A DNA stretch of 64,000 nucleotides, taken from the NCBI RefSeq assembly GCF_000002995.4, contig NW_025062475.1, positions 1,612,001 to 1,676,000 on the forward strand, read 5' to 3'. The position numbers and the translations under genes were made by a program. A model generated the notes under the pieces. The model made no database searches. It was not told the origin of the DNA and was given only the letters and a program-made list of their open reading frames with translations. Position 1 is the first letter of the stretch. The number at the start of each line of letters is the position of its first letter. Positions 1 to 12,793 of the stretch are shown one piece after another. Source of the stretch: Brugia malayi (taxonomy: Eukaryota > Nematoda > Chromadorea > Rhabditida > Onchocercidae).

Positions 1-3000
1 ATCTTCCCGTGGATGCAGCTTTTTTCATCTCAAGACCAACCTTCATGCACCGTGTCTATGTTTGTTTTACGTTTTTATGACGGCTAGATGAATATTATCA
101 GTCTCAACAATTATGTTACTTGCAAAATGGATCTAAATTTCTTTTATAGCGATTTTTTTGAAAAATTCTTGACAATCATAACATTATTTATTGAATGAAT
201 GTTGTAGTAGCATTTGCTACAGGTTGAAACCAACTGCTGAGTCCTTCTGGTTGTCGTCTCTCTTTAGATTTAAATTTGTGCAAAGGTTACAGAATAATTT
301 CGATAAAAGTCGCAAGTCGCTTCGTGAGTCGGACGGAAGCAAAATGAAATTGGACTCTAATCGCAAGTCAGCTTTGTTTCGAACCGCTTTCGATGAAATG
401 ATTGGAGAATTAGAATCAAACCTTCGACCTCTGTTGCCTGACTTCATTTGGGCAGACATTTCATCCAAGTACTTCCATTATTTTTTTAATCATACTCTTT
501 TTATAAAATTAATGTTCGTAAAATAACATATTGGAACGAAACAAATATAACAGGAGTATATGAAGGTGTCAGTTAATTGATGAATAATGTTAAAATTCAG
601 TGTGATATGCTTCATTGCATATCCCAGAGTTCTTGAAGGAATTTTTTTTTATTGAACTTGAAAGAGTATTAATGAAGAAATTAAATCCTTGAGGTTACTT
701 ATTAATGTTTCTTACAAGTGAAAAGAACTGGATTTCCAGGATATTTACAATATTTTGGGTTCTATCCATGTATGATATTTCTGTCCCGAAAAGCACCTAC
801 GAACGAGAATTGCAGCGTGTTCGCAGATCCTTGTCTCTTGTTGCTGAAAATGCTGAGATTGTAAGGAATTAAAATTTGATGATGATCCAACCAACTTTAT
901 TGTTACATGAGGACATTTAGTAAATAGTAGTTTGTATTAGTTTGCTATTAATATGAGATCCAATTAGTAGTTTGCTATTAACATTAGATCCAGTTATTTA
1001 TTTTAAGTCGAGGAAATGAATTCAATTAATTTTTTCCTGTAATTTCGTATTTGAGTTTGCTTAGACGTGTTCCTTTGTCAAGTTTTAAAGTTATTTCCAA
1101 GATTGAATCGTAATCAATGTTTTATACATTTAGAGTAAAACAAAAAGAGCAAAAGAAGAAGAACAATTGCGTAACGTGGAAAAGAAACTAACCGATGAAT
1201 TAAAAAAACAGAATGATCATGTGGAACGCATCTTAAATATTTTGAGACATGACAAGGAGTTATTGTTTGCTGATTGTAGCCCAAGTAAGTGGCTAGTGTT
1301 CTGTTCCGTTAAACTGATTTTTATTTGCCTGTGAAATCTGACTTGATTGTTTTATTGCGATATAGAATTAGAGTGTAATTTCAAGGCATAACTAGAAGCA
1401 TTGATTCCCGAAGAATGATGTACGGTAGGCCTAATAGATTCACAGGTTTTTCAGATTGCTTTGGAGGAAAAGCCTGATCATGTATAATTGCATCACATTG
1501 AAGATATATAACATACTAGTGATATAGACCAGTATATTCTAATTGAAGTTTGAAACTTCCAAGCTTTTAATCTTTAAATTCTAGAGCTTCGCGGTACACA
1601 AATGGCACGCTTTTTACAGCACTGTATTTTACCGCGTGCGGTCTTTACTGATATGGATGCTGCATTCTGCGCTCACTTCATTCTTTTACTTCATCAGCAA
1701 CGAACTGGTTTCTTCCAGACTGTCTTTTTCTTTGATAAGGTTTTATCTTTTTCTTTGATAAAGATACAAATACATGCGTGCATTTAATTGAATTCCATTG
1801 TTTAGAATTTCTTGCTTCCTGTAGTTTCATATATTTTTAGTTATTCAACGACATTGGTGCTATATTGGCTACGCTAACCGAGAATGAAGCGAATTGTTTC
1901 GGACGATTTCTAGCACTTGTGCTTGAAACTGTGCAACATTGGCATGGTGACAAGACGGTTTTCGATAAGGTGTGTTCATTGAATGAAAAATAAAAGAGTA
2001 AAGAGAATGCTGCATCCTTTGAACTACGGATGAAGTAGATCAGGAATTTTTAAGAAATACAATCTTAGGAATGTTATCGCTTCCCCGGCTTCATGACTAA
2101 ATTGCACGTGAGAAACCCAGAAGCGACGAATACCGAAAGTGTTAGTGATGGGATGAATTACGAATCGTACAGGTATTGTTCATTGGTTTTAGTAAGGTCT
2201 GTTTTACGTATGAGGTTGAATAAAAATCATATTTCATTGCAGTTGTTAAAATTTAGGGTTCTTAAATTGCTGTTTTTAGAACTCTCTGTCACAAATGGCA
2301 GTACAGGATGACTCGGTCATGTCTCGGGATTTTGGACAGTTCAAACTATGTAATGATGAGGAATTGTTTAATTGTCATGATTAAGGTGAGAAGATTCTCC
2401 TTAGTTACCTGTCACACTTTCTGGGTGAGCAGTCTTGAAGACAGTAGTTTTTTGTAGTTTATCCTGATTCACCAAATTTTTACTTGACGAACACTTATGA
2501 ATCTTTTAGATGTTAGCATATTTCCCGTTAATTGAAAACCATATTGCAAATATTGAGAAGACTGTAAACAAAGTGCATGATATGGAAAAAGGTCGCAGAG
2601 ATGATCTCTCTCTGATGGCTGCCTCCTACGCAGGTCATTTACGAATGCGCAAAGCACATACATATACCGAATCACAGTTCCATAATGTTATCGTTTTTAT
2701 TCTTTTTTTTTTTCTTTTTTCAATCTCTAAATTAAACGTTCCAAGAACTTGGTTTAGAACATAAAACTCGAAAAATATTTTGTTATTCATTAACAATTAA
2801 TTTATTGGATAAATATAAATTCGTCTGCTCAAGTTTAGATAAAGTTGTAACTATCAGTTTCTAACAAATGTTTCATTAAACTTTATTTACACAATCCTGT
2901 TTTCACTTAAGTATGGCATCATATGATCATGATGCTTTGTTTGCAAAAAAAAATAGATACTAGAATCTAAGGTTTTTTATGAATCAGTATTTTTTGAAGG

Positions 3001-4716
3001 ATTTTTTTGTTCATGTTGTCATCTTTATAAATATGTCAGTTTTGCAGCGGCTAACTGATGTAACAAAGAAGACTACACGTGTAGGTGCAACACGAAGTGC
3101 AAATGCAAATACAAATGTAAAAGCTGCAGCAAAAAGTTCAACGATGGAAATTACTGAGTTAAGCAAACAGAAAAATCTGGCAGAGGGAAATGCTGCTGAA
3201 CTTCGAAAACCAACAAACGGAGCAGCAGAACTGCGTAAAACTCTAGTTACAGTAGATGAAAAACGAAAACCTTTGGAGCCGCTGCCTGCTGAACTCATAG
3301 CGAAAAAAAAACTAAGTAATTGCTGATTTATTGTAGTTCTTTTACCGTTATTTTTTGCATTTTTTCATTTGCATTTGTACTATATATAAAAGCTTCAAAT
3401 TATTTCAGAAGTTTCCGATGGAGAGGATCGGCCGCAAATTCAAGCCCAGAGGGGTAATGAAGAATCGCAATTACGTCGTAACGAAATTAGAAAAGAAGGA
3501 CACCGGGAAAAAGAAGAGTTAAAAATGGAAGAAGGTGAAGTGGGTTCACCACCACCAAATTCCGAAGCTCTTCTATCTCACAAAAAAGTGAGTACTACTG
3601 TAACTTCTAAGGAGTACTACTGTAACTTCTAAGGATTCTGTTATAATTCTCCTAGTGGTTTTGATTTTTTTTCTTTGCATAAAGTGCTCAGGTAACGTTC
3701 AGGCTGATTATCATAAAATTATTTGTCAAAACGAAGTAATGATAATTATCTAATTCTTTGTGTATTTCGTTTCTTCTTTATCCAATCTTCACAACTAATA
3801 TATTGCTTGATTAAATGATTTACTTGTCTTCCTTGTTTCTCATTGCTTTGTTCCTTTTACCAGCACTTATTAATTTGAATCTTTCTTCAGTCAATTTTTT
3901 TTTTCTTTTATTTTTCTTTTTTTTTTTGCAGACCAGAAGTAATAAAGGAGTGGAAGACGAAGCACCGAGAAGGGAGAAAGAGAGAATGAGAACAGAAGAC
4001 AAAAGGGAACGTAAACGGGAGTCTATTACATCAACACTGGTATTTCTTGTTTTAACTTATATGATTATTAATTGCAGATATGAATACGATTAATAATTCT
4101 CATGCTTTATAGACCCGTGGAAAAGTAAAGACTCCAGACGATCATCTAAAAACGCGAGAGAGAACATGGAAGCGACCTGCGGAACTGACTGACAGGTAGG
4201 TGTTTCGTCGACAACTTTAAATTTTAAAAGTAAATGTTTCACATTTAATGGAAATTATTTTCAGTGACGTAAATGTAAAAATAGCACGGAATGAGGGTAG
4301 CAGTGGCTCGGATAGAAGCGCGGAATCGAAAGGTATGGCATTAATTCTATTTATGAGTTCCATTTACATATGGTAGTACACCTTTTTCGCGTTGCTGGTT
4401 GATTGAAAATGTGTCCTCAAGAACAGTTATGGGAGATATTTGTATACGAAAAAGAAATTAGCAATTTAATATTCTTTTTTTCATGTAATTTCATTTAATT
4501 TCCAGGCACGAAGTCCTCTGAAGCATCACCATCCACTCGTACAACGCGACACAGACGTGATCCACATCGGACGTAAGTCGTTCAAGTGTGTGGGTTCAGT
4601 TATTGTATTTTTGCTTCATGACTAGAACATTATGTCTAACTTTTACACGAGCTTATTTTGCAATAGTTTAAACCACTATTTTTAGAACAGCGGCAAGCCA
4701 TGATCGTTCGAGATAG
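1..4716 (+). CDS. thoc-2: THO complex subunit 2 (THOC2), 3' part
   Basis: Scaffold subunit of the nuclear THO/TREX complex, which couples transcription to mRNA export. The 5' part lies outside the window. Exons I infer: 1-59, 293-468, 740-860, 1134-1284, 1585-1739, 1841-1969, 2069-2172, 2280-2385, 2510-2686, 3048-3315, 3409-3587, 3932-4039, 4113-4195, 4265-4332, 4506-4572, 4686-4716; all phases join and give 659 residues ending in TAG. Recognisable THOC2 motifs in order: DAAFFISRP, FWVLSMYDISVP, FLQHCILPRAVF, LTENEANCFGRF, CYRFPGF and CHKWQY, each matching the order in human THOC2. The last six exons encode a low-complexity, charged, Arg/Lys/Glu-rich tail typical of the family. A 22-bp tandem duplication sits just inside the intron after 3587. 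It is convergent with the minus-strand gene that ends near 5045. Exon edges in the divergent tail are less certain than those in the conserved core. Confidence 0.92.
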
Positions 4717-5044
4717 TACAACAGATCAATTCTAGTGATTCATTAACATTGTTTTGCACTGATTTGATTTAAATTTGTTCAGTTGTCACAACGAAGAATG
4801 AAATATTAGTTGATTCTGTTGGGTAAGATGAGAGCTTAACCGCTACTAATTTATCATAGTTTGGTGCTGAGGTGTCTAAATCATGTGTTACAGTAGAAAT
4901 CACAGTGTTCACACATCGTATGTCAACCCCTTCAAGTGTATGACAGGCCAATTTTTACTGTTAATGTTATTGTTTACAGTGATAATACTTCGCTGTATGA
5001 TTTATTAATCTCAAATTCCTGTATAAAGTTTTTATGTACAATTC
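4717..5044. other. convergent intergenic gap
   Basis: Short space between the stop codons of THOC2 (plus) and the PAN-domain gene (minus), presumably both 3' UTRs. A minus-strand frame of 60 codons at 4769-4951 could be a further 3' exon of the PAN gene if the GTGAGT at about 5087 is used as a donor, but the only nearby acceptor leads straight into a stop. I see nothing else in it. Confidence 0.5.
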
Positions 5045-7640
5045 TTAAATCAAAGGCAGGTCATGAATTTGTTTGAAAACACTCACCAGAATACAAAGGA
5101 TAGCAGTTAGACAAAATTTGCTGGACATTTGTATACCATTTTTGGCTCTTTCCCACTCTTCCCTACTTCCTTTCACTTTTAATTTCCCGCAGAGAATCAC
5201 TTCACCGGTACTTGTCTCCGCTACAGTAACTGTTTTATTGAGAACTGAATCGTTGAGTATGTCAAATTCAATTTCGGTCCATGGCTTTAATTCAATTAAA
5301 TTTTTGAAAATATTTCAATGAAATTTTGAAAATGATGGAAAGGAAATAGTCATTGAACTTGTTAAGTTCAGATTCTTCACTCATGATTCTTTTTAACTTT
5401 AATTTGAACTAGATATATCTATAATCCCATCAGTTTAGGAATCTTTTCAAAACATCAACTAAGAAATTACCTGAACAGCCATTCCTGCACCATCAGAATC
5501 CAAAGTTAGCAGTTTCTTTCCATTTTTTCTCTCATCCGTAGTCATTTTAAAGCAGTCCTTGATTTCTTCGTTGTAGTAAGTGATGTCAAAATCCTGAAGA
5601 AAAATATTTTAGATTAGTAAGAAACAGTCCAAATGTTGAACAATCTCCATTATCTTTTACATATATAAAAATATATATTTAGTATGATCAAAAGCAAAGT
5701 ACAAAATTAGAAGTGAAACCTTTTTCTCATGAACACCATCCAGAATTATAAGTGCAAACGAGTTAGAACCTTGAATTTGTGTTAGTTTAATCATGCCATT
5801 TCCACCTCGGAAACCTCTCAACATTCCTTCAACAACGCCACCTGCAACTTCTTATCATCATTACCGACTCTTTTCAAACGTTTCCTCTTTTCTTTTTGGA
5901 GACATAATAATAGTCTATCTCATTTATGTATCTTTAAAATAAAACTTGCATTATTGCAATCTGGGTATATCTAGAATGTAATTTTAAAAATTATAAGTTA
6001 GATTAACCTTGTACTGGAAGTTTGGCACATAAATTCTCATAGAAATTCACAGGTATGTGAGATGGTTTTTGTTCTATACGAACAGCTTTTTGTCCATCAA
6101 GTGCAGTGAGTACACAGTCCTGAAAATTTTTTTTTAATTTAATCTTCACATACCCATAAATTTATTAATTAAGAAATCAAATTAACTCCTTGAATCATCG
6201 AATTTTTTTTTTTTTTTGAAAATAAATGCATTTCAATATTCAATCAAATATGAATGTTATGTTTAGATTTTAAAACTGAAAAGTAATCTGAAAATAGATC
6301 GTTTATTTGATTCACCGAGTATTATCAAAATAATCATTAATCAATTTTTGCTTGAATAATCAAATGTAAATTTTATCTTAATTATTAGAATAAATACTAA
6401 AATTTCTTCTCTCATTTCATCTCATCTTTTCTTAATTTCTTTATTCTCTTTTCGTTCACATTTTAAATTGATCGATTTAAGGCAGAAAACATTTTACTTC
6501 ATCTTTTGGCATATGCATCAATGAACGACACATGAATCCACCGGAAAGTAATGATCGAAGACATGATCTAAGACAATCATCCTTAAATTCCACACTTTCC
6601 GTACTTTCAATATCATTTGCGCTCAGTTCCAATCGATAACCTTTCTTGTAAACAAAACATGAATTCAGATCTGTATGATCTGCGACAACACCGCTCACTA
6701 AAAATTGAGTATGATAAATTGCAAGATTGAAAAGAAAAAAAAAGTCAATAAAAATTTAATGAATTACTGAAATTCTTTAAAATCTCACAATTTACAGTAT
6801 TACAAATAGATAATATCTCAAATTCTGGAAGCGATAATGTATCGTTGAAGAAAATATATTAGATTAAAGTAATAATTCTTTCGTTCATTAATTACATTAG
6901 TATAATCATTGATTATCATTCAAAATTAGTCTTCAAAAAAGAAAAAAAAACAGATTTCAGTTTAATTTAAAAGCAATTTTTTTTTTTTATAATTTTAACT
7001 AAGGTTAAAATTATAAATGAGTAAGTCAGCATTACATTTAAATTTAAAATTTAATGGAATAGTTTCATCAAAAGGATTAATGAAAAAATTTTCATCTACA
7101 ACATTATCACATAAAATAATTATTATATGATTATTATAATGTTTCATTAATAAAAATTTCAATGATAATTTCAAATATTTAATTATCAGTGCGTATAAAA
7201 AAAAGACAAAAAACAATACAATATCATCAAGATAAAAATAAAATTAATGATAAAAGTAATTAAATAAAAAAAAATTTTTTTCTTTCTTTATAAAAAATAA
7301 CATTAATCTAATAAATTAAGTAGTTTTTGACAAAAAAAAGAATAATAATAATAATAATAATAGTAATAATAATAATAATAATAGTAATAATAATAATAAT
7401 AATAATAGTAATAATAATAATAATAGTAATAATAATAATAACAATAATAATAATAGTAATAATAATAATAATAATAATAACAATAATAATAATAGTAATA
7501 GTAATAATAATAATAATAATAGCAATAGTAATAGTAATAACAATAATAATAATCATAATATATAAGTAATGCTTACATTGCAGTATCGTTGCTACTGTAA
7601 ATACATTGACGAATAATAACAAACTGATAATCGTTGTCAT
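5045..7640 (-). CDS. secreted PAN-domain protein with SOD-like C-terminal region
   Basis: Exons on the minus strand: 7577-7640, 6498-6697, 6008-6119, 5720-5841, 5471-5593, 5045-5284; phases join and give 286 residues. Exon 1 encodes a hydrophobic signal peptide (MTTIISLLLFVNVFTV). Exons 2-3 encode a PAN/apple-type module: Cys at CFVYKKGYRL, then DDCLRSCLRS, FMCRSL and DCVLTALD, the usual Cys spacing of nematode PAN domains. The rest is about 180 residues I do not recognise firmly. Its pattern (GMIKLTQIQGS, FALIILDGV, then SVLNKTVTVAE and VILCGKL) resembles the strand order of Cu/Zn superoxide dismutase without the HVHE metal ligands. The C-terminus is hydrophobic (CLTAILCILV), so a membrane or GPI anchor is possible. 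The last exon contains a strong GTGAGT that may be a donor to another exon. Intron 1 carries a long trinucleotide repeat. The role is unknown; extracellular matrix or cuticle is a guess from PAN family habits. Confidence 0.7.
7338..7560. repeat. (TAA)n microsatellite
   Basis: About 220 bp of near-perfect AAT/TAA triplets with scattered TAG and CAA interruptions, inside intron 1 of the PAN-domain gene. It is open in several frames on both strands, which produces artefactual poly-Leu and poly-Ile frames. Confidence 0.95.
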
Positions 7641-8013
7641 TTGACAAACTGCGCTTCGTCGTTAGTCCTTTTTGGGTTATCGTTGTTCCTCTCAATTTCA
7701 CACACATTTAACAATTTCAATTTTTCTCTTCTTCTATTCTGTATATATATATATGTGTGTACATCATATATACATACATCTTCTACAAATTTCTCCAATG
7801 AAAATAAAGAGGACATTTTGAAATATCACAGAATGAGATGAATGCATCAATACAATTAACAAAAGCAATGATTGAACAATTTTGGTATGTATGTATCTAT
7901 CAATCATTATAATATTTTTGTTATTTTAATGATTTATTACAATAATTGTTTATATTTTATTGATTATTTATGTCATTTTAAAATTAATTTGTTGTATTAA
8001 TGTTACAAATAAT

Positions 8014-8067
8014 AGAATGCATTGTATCAATAATTATTATAGAATGCATTGTATCAGTAATTATTAT
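8014..8067. repeat. 27-bp tandem duplication
   Basis: Two adjacent copies of a 27-bp unit (AGAATGCATTGTATCA followed by an AT-rich part) that differ at one position. It is intergenic. Confidence 0.9.
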
Positions 8068-8183
8068 TACTATCTTATTGACATCATCTGTTTCTAAGGA
8101 AGATGAATATTTATAAATTGATAAATGGCTAGAATATTTGAATAATAAATTTGAAAAATCTCTTAGTATTTTATTGATATTAT

Positions 8184-8257
8184 AGATATTACATTAGAAA
8201 GATTAAATTATCTAAAAATCAGATATTACATTAGAAAGATTAAATTATCTAAAAATT
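8184..8257. repeat. 37-bp tandem duplication
   Basis: Two adjacent copies of a 37-bp unit beginning AGATATTACATTAGAAAG, almost identical, so probably a recent duplication. It is intergenic, about 0.1 kb from the 27-bp pair. Confidence 0.9.
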
Positions 8258-9724
8258 AATTATGCTTGTGTAGCAATCATAAGCTACCGTTGTATCAGCT
8301 ACCATTCATTTAACTTTTTTCTTTTTTTTTTTTTTTTTAATATTTCTTTTCTTCACCATTCATTTAGTTTTAAATTTTAAAATTCATTACAACAAGTCTT
8401 GTTCTCGCACTTGTAAATCGTGTATTGGAGGAATTTTGGTAAGAAGTGAATTACGAACAAGAGAAGTGATTTAAAAAAAAAAAAAACCAAACCGACTAAA
8501 GTTTAATTGAACTTTGCGCTTTACGAATATTCTTCAAATGGTTGAAATAACAAACAAACAAACAAACACAAGCACCAACCCATTCATACAGTTGAGTTCT
8601 TTGTTATTTAAACTTTTCGATAGCATATTACCAATAGAGTAACGAGGATTACGAGAATGTTGAGCTATGATACTAATATAAAAAAATTCAAAGCTCGGTC
8701 GAGAACAAAAATCTCATCTCATATTTATTGAATATTATCAAATAGAATATCAACAAATTTCAAAATGAGGAATGAGAGCAATGAAAATAGCAAATTTACA
8801 GAAAATGAATAATGTTGCACTGTACAGAGTTTAAAAATCACAGAACGGAAAGAGCATTTTAAGGTAATTGAATAGAGGACATGACAAAGCAGACTCAGTA
8901 TGCAAGAAATAAATGTAAAAGTGCTAATCAATTTCAGAAAATCATATGAATAACACATATTTATTCCATTGATGATAATTTTACACATAAAACTTACAAA
9001 TGAATCAAAATATCTTACTGAGAATATGCTTGCATTCTTGTGTTTTCGATATAATGTAAGCATGAATAAATATGAAAAAAACAGAAATATTCCATAAAGA
9101 AGATAACTGATTAACAAACGAAAAGGAAAAGAAATCATCAGTAGTAACGAATTATTGAATACAACTAGAAAAAAAAAAATATGCAAAATGATTTAAAAAA
9201 AGAAAAAAGTTTTAAAGGTTGAAAAAAGAAAGATGAGTACTGCTTAAGTGTTATCGAAAAGGATGGTAAAAAAAAAAAAAATGATCCAAGCTGAATCATT
9301 GCATAGGAAAGGAATTTTGGAACAGAAATATCTAGTCGAAATTATATTACTCAATAAATTAATAACTTGCGTACACAAAAAGGGAAAATTTTTTAATGGA
9401 AGACAGAGAATGGGTACAGATAGAGTAGACAAAACGAACTCTGAAAAAGAAATGAGCAAACGAATGACTACTTCTATTTTTAAAATCAATTTATAATTGA
9501 CTTCTTAAACCAATCATAAATACTAGTCATTAAAGGAGAAAAAAAAAAAAAAAAACTAACCACAAATACTCAACTACAGAACTTTTATAGCAATACATTC
9601 CAGGCCCATAACAACATTCTGTGTAATATATGAAGGACTAGTAAATGAAATATCACATTTTGAGTCAAAAGTTCTTTAGAAAAAATGGAATTTTAGATGA
9701 AAGGACTGGAAATCTTTCAATTGT

Positions 9725-12700
9725 TCATAATAGACTGACGTAATTAGCGGGAAACAGTCCATATTTACCATCTGGAGCTCGACCATGCCACCAACCTTCA
9801 TCAATTTGATCCACATCCGTAATAATATCATCCGGATTGAATGAAATCTCAGTTTCGTCAGCTAAAAGCCAAAAATTAGTTCACAGTTTATTTATTTATT
9901 TATTTAAATTTCAACTTTATAAGTTTACAACTAATGAGATTTGATCATTATATGACAGTATTTGCCAAATTAAAAACGAAAAAAATACATGGGCTGCTGA
10001 TTCCCCATAACACAAGTTTTTATTTATATTAAGCAAACTTCATCTGCTCAATACTTATCAAAAAATTTAAACTTACCAGCCTGATAATCCCACAGAGCTA
10101 TAGCACTCCTTCCATGTGACGATTTTGTGTCTTCCATTACTCCGATTACTTCACTTTCAGTTTTCTGCAATGTATCTTCTCGGATGAAATTTTCATCCGT
10201 TTGATAAATAACAGAACTTTTTAATCCAACTTCCTGCTCACTCCTCCTTTGCTGTGATTTGTTCTCCAGAACATCATTTTCTTCGATAATATCAGCATTC
10301 CCTTCATTAGTTGAAGTGCATCCTGAAGCTTTTTCTGCTGTCTGCTCCCTAATCACTTGTAATGTTTTAGGAGATTCTACAATAAATAGTTGTGATTCAT
10401 TGGATACCTTCTCGCACAAAGTTCCTTTAACCTGTACTAAATCATTCGCTCGAATTATATCTTTTTCATCTGAAACAAGCAATTTTGAAATCAAACAATA
10501 ATGAATGTTAATCATTTACTCTTCACTGTAGATATAAAATCACATTTCTGCAGTATTTCTCTCACACACCCTAATGCAATGAAATGTGAAATAACACTTC
10601 AAGTTCCAAATTTAAAATGAATAACGATGGCGTTATGAGATCTGAATAATTTGCAAATAAAAATTTCATTATGTTTGCACCTAAATTATCTCAAAAAAAT
10701 TTTTAGCAACTAAAATATTTGAAATTTTCCTGAACTAAACTAACATATAGTTGAGCTTGAAGTTTCATCGACTTTTTTAGCTTTTTCTTCTGAACAAAGT
10801 TGGGCATGTATCCTTTCATTTAGCTCACTTCTTTCACGAAGAGCCATTTCATTCTTTTCCCTTTCTCGTTTCCTTTCTTCCGCAATTCGATCATTCTCCT
10901 GAGCCCTTACTTCTTTCCAGAATTTTTCTCGGCTGACTGTATCGATTTCACTGCAAGAAGAAAGACCATGTGAATCACACTGTGTGAACAAAGTTCAAAC
11001 TATATGGAATAATGTGAGATATTAAGATAGCACTAAAGAGTATGGATAAGAATAGAAGTCACTGTAACAAGTCAGCAAGTAAAATCATAATTTTTTTTTA
11101 AAAGAAACCGATAATCAAACTAGTTTATCACTTAAGCAGTAGTACCAAGAAAAACAAAAAGTGGAAATTTTGGTGCCTATTAAAATAGTTTTCTTTTTCT
11201 GATAGATCTTTTACACGAAATTTTCATATCAAAATGTTATAAATTTGGAAAAAAGATAATATGCAGGAGAAATGAGGATGGACTTTTTCGGTTTCACAGG
11301 TTGATAGGTAGTCCCAACTGCCTTTGGTTGTGTGAACTCCGAAATTTCAGTCAAAGTTGGCACAGTTTCATTCACACCTGGCAATCTGCTAACTACACGC
11401 AATATGCTTTCCATATCAACATCTTCTTCGTTTCGAGCAATTAGAATCTAAAGTACTCTCAACAAAACAACGAAGGAGATAATTAAAATGTTGGCAATGA
11501 ACTAATTTGAGTGCTTCTAAGTATCGCTTAATCTGCTGTAAAAACTATAAGAATCAAAAAAGTAGCTAATCCTCGGCAGTTGCATTCATAAAAAGCTTAA
11601 GTAAGGATAATTCATAATAAAATACCACAAATACCTACAGACGTTCGTATCCATTTTCATTTTAAGAACATACCACATGTATGCCACGCAAGAATCGCTT
11701 CAATTCACTGCCATGATTAGCGGTTGTAACTAAACGCGACGATGGTACACCTTCGCCCTGCTGAAGCATACTAATGTCTTACATTTTCATCGGTACGCAT
11801 AAACATTAAAATTAAAAAACTAAATATGCTGAAACTTGGGAATATATTTCACAGAAATTTGCTACCAAACCTCAACTTTTTAAATTTAGAAATCCGTTTT
11901 TTTTTTTTTTTTTTTTGACATTATAGAAATTACGGATGAAGCATTCCAGAAGTCAAATTAACCAGATGAAAAATCTTACCCACTGAATAAGGACAATTTT
12001 TGCACTTGCTGAAGCACCCCATCTAACAGCTCCGATGCCATACTGCAATCTTCCGGCCGTAAAGCTCGTCGACAATTCTTCCATACCGCCATCTGTTCAA
12101 AGAATTATTTACAAAAAAAAAAAAAAAAAAAAGATTTGATACATAAACCTATATATAGACAGACCTGCTCAATCACATTCAAAGGATCACTATATAGCAA
12201 ACTGTCAAACAATTATTACTATTAATCAATATTCAAAATGTACCACCAGTATCTGCCACTTTAATGATATTCGAATTGTTTTCGTATTCCAGAATCACCC
12301 TGAAATCACAACTCCTAAAAATAAAACAAAAAAAAAAAATATCTCCGTGGATTTTTTTTTTCCGTTATATATTTTCAAAGATTATCAAAATAATTAATTA
12401 GTTAACCTTTCAGGTAACGTCAAAAACGTTAACACTATCTACAAGAGCTATAATGAAAACAAAATGCTAATGCGTGAAAAAAATAAAAAAGTGTAATACA
12501 ATATTACAATGTACGACAAGCAGTATTACACTTCATATGCACATAAAAATTTAGAATTTCATGCAAAAATTTCAAATGAATTCCAAATTCGAACATGACT
12601 TTAGAGAGTTTAAATATATAACACATAATCAATAAAGTTCAAAAGTATCCAAATTGCCATTCGAAGTTGAACACCTATGTAAATAAGCGAACGAAATGAA

Positions 12701-12793
12701 TTAAACTGACCAATGGTTACAGCTTGTTGATTTCAATATAACATCATAAGCAGATAAAATATCTTTTTGATGTGTTAGCACATTTAGCGTCAT
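9725..12793 (-). CDS. dbn-1: drebrin-like actin-binding protein (DBNL/Abp1)
   Basis: Actin-binding adaptor linking cortical F-actin to endocytosis and membrane remodelling. Exons: 12711-12793, 12244-12299, 11980-12092, 11674-11757, 11284-11447, 10745-10950, 10077-10469, 9725-9861; all phases join, giving 411 residues. The N-terminal ADF-homology domain (residues 1 to about 130) shows [41 protein letters not shown] and ARNEEDVD. A charged, Arg/Glu-rich helical stretch follows ([13 protein letters not shown]). The C-terminal SH3 domain (about 355-411) has [22 protein letters not shown] and LFPANYV, then a TGA stop. Domain order and length match vertebrate DBNL (about 430 aa). The start Met follows the sequence TTCATTAG, a plausible trans-splice acceptor 8 nt upstream. 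The donor at 11284 (AA|GTCCAT) is weak and the least certain join. Confidence 0.95.

Larger units (their letters stand above)
7641..9724. other. intergenic region upstream of PAN gene, downstream of DBNL
   Basis: Holds the promoter side of the PAN gene and the 3' side of DBNL, both on the minus strand. It is AT-rich with poly(A) and poly(T) runs and two short tandem duplications (listed separately). A 153-codon minus-strand frame at 8725-9186 is Phe/Leu/Ser-rich, with no family resemblance, and I treat it as chance or 3' UTR. Confidence 0.6.

Noticed and set aside
7308..7640. Long poly-Leu and poly-Ile frames.
   Set aside because: They read through the TAA triplet repeat in an intron; only the first 21 codons on the minus strand are a real signal-peptide exon.
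8725..9186. 153-codon minus-strand frame.
   Set aside because: Phe/Leu/Ser-rich translation typical of AT-rich noncoding DNA, no family motif, in the likely 3' UTR of DBNL.
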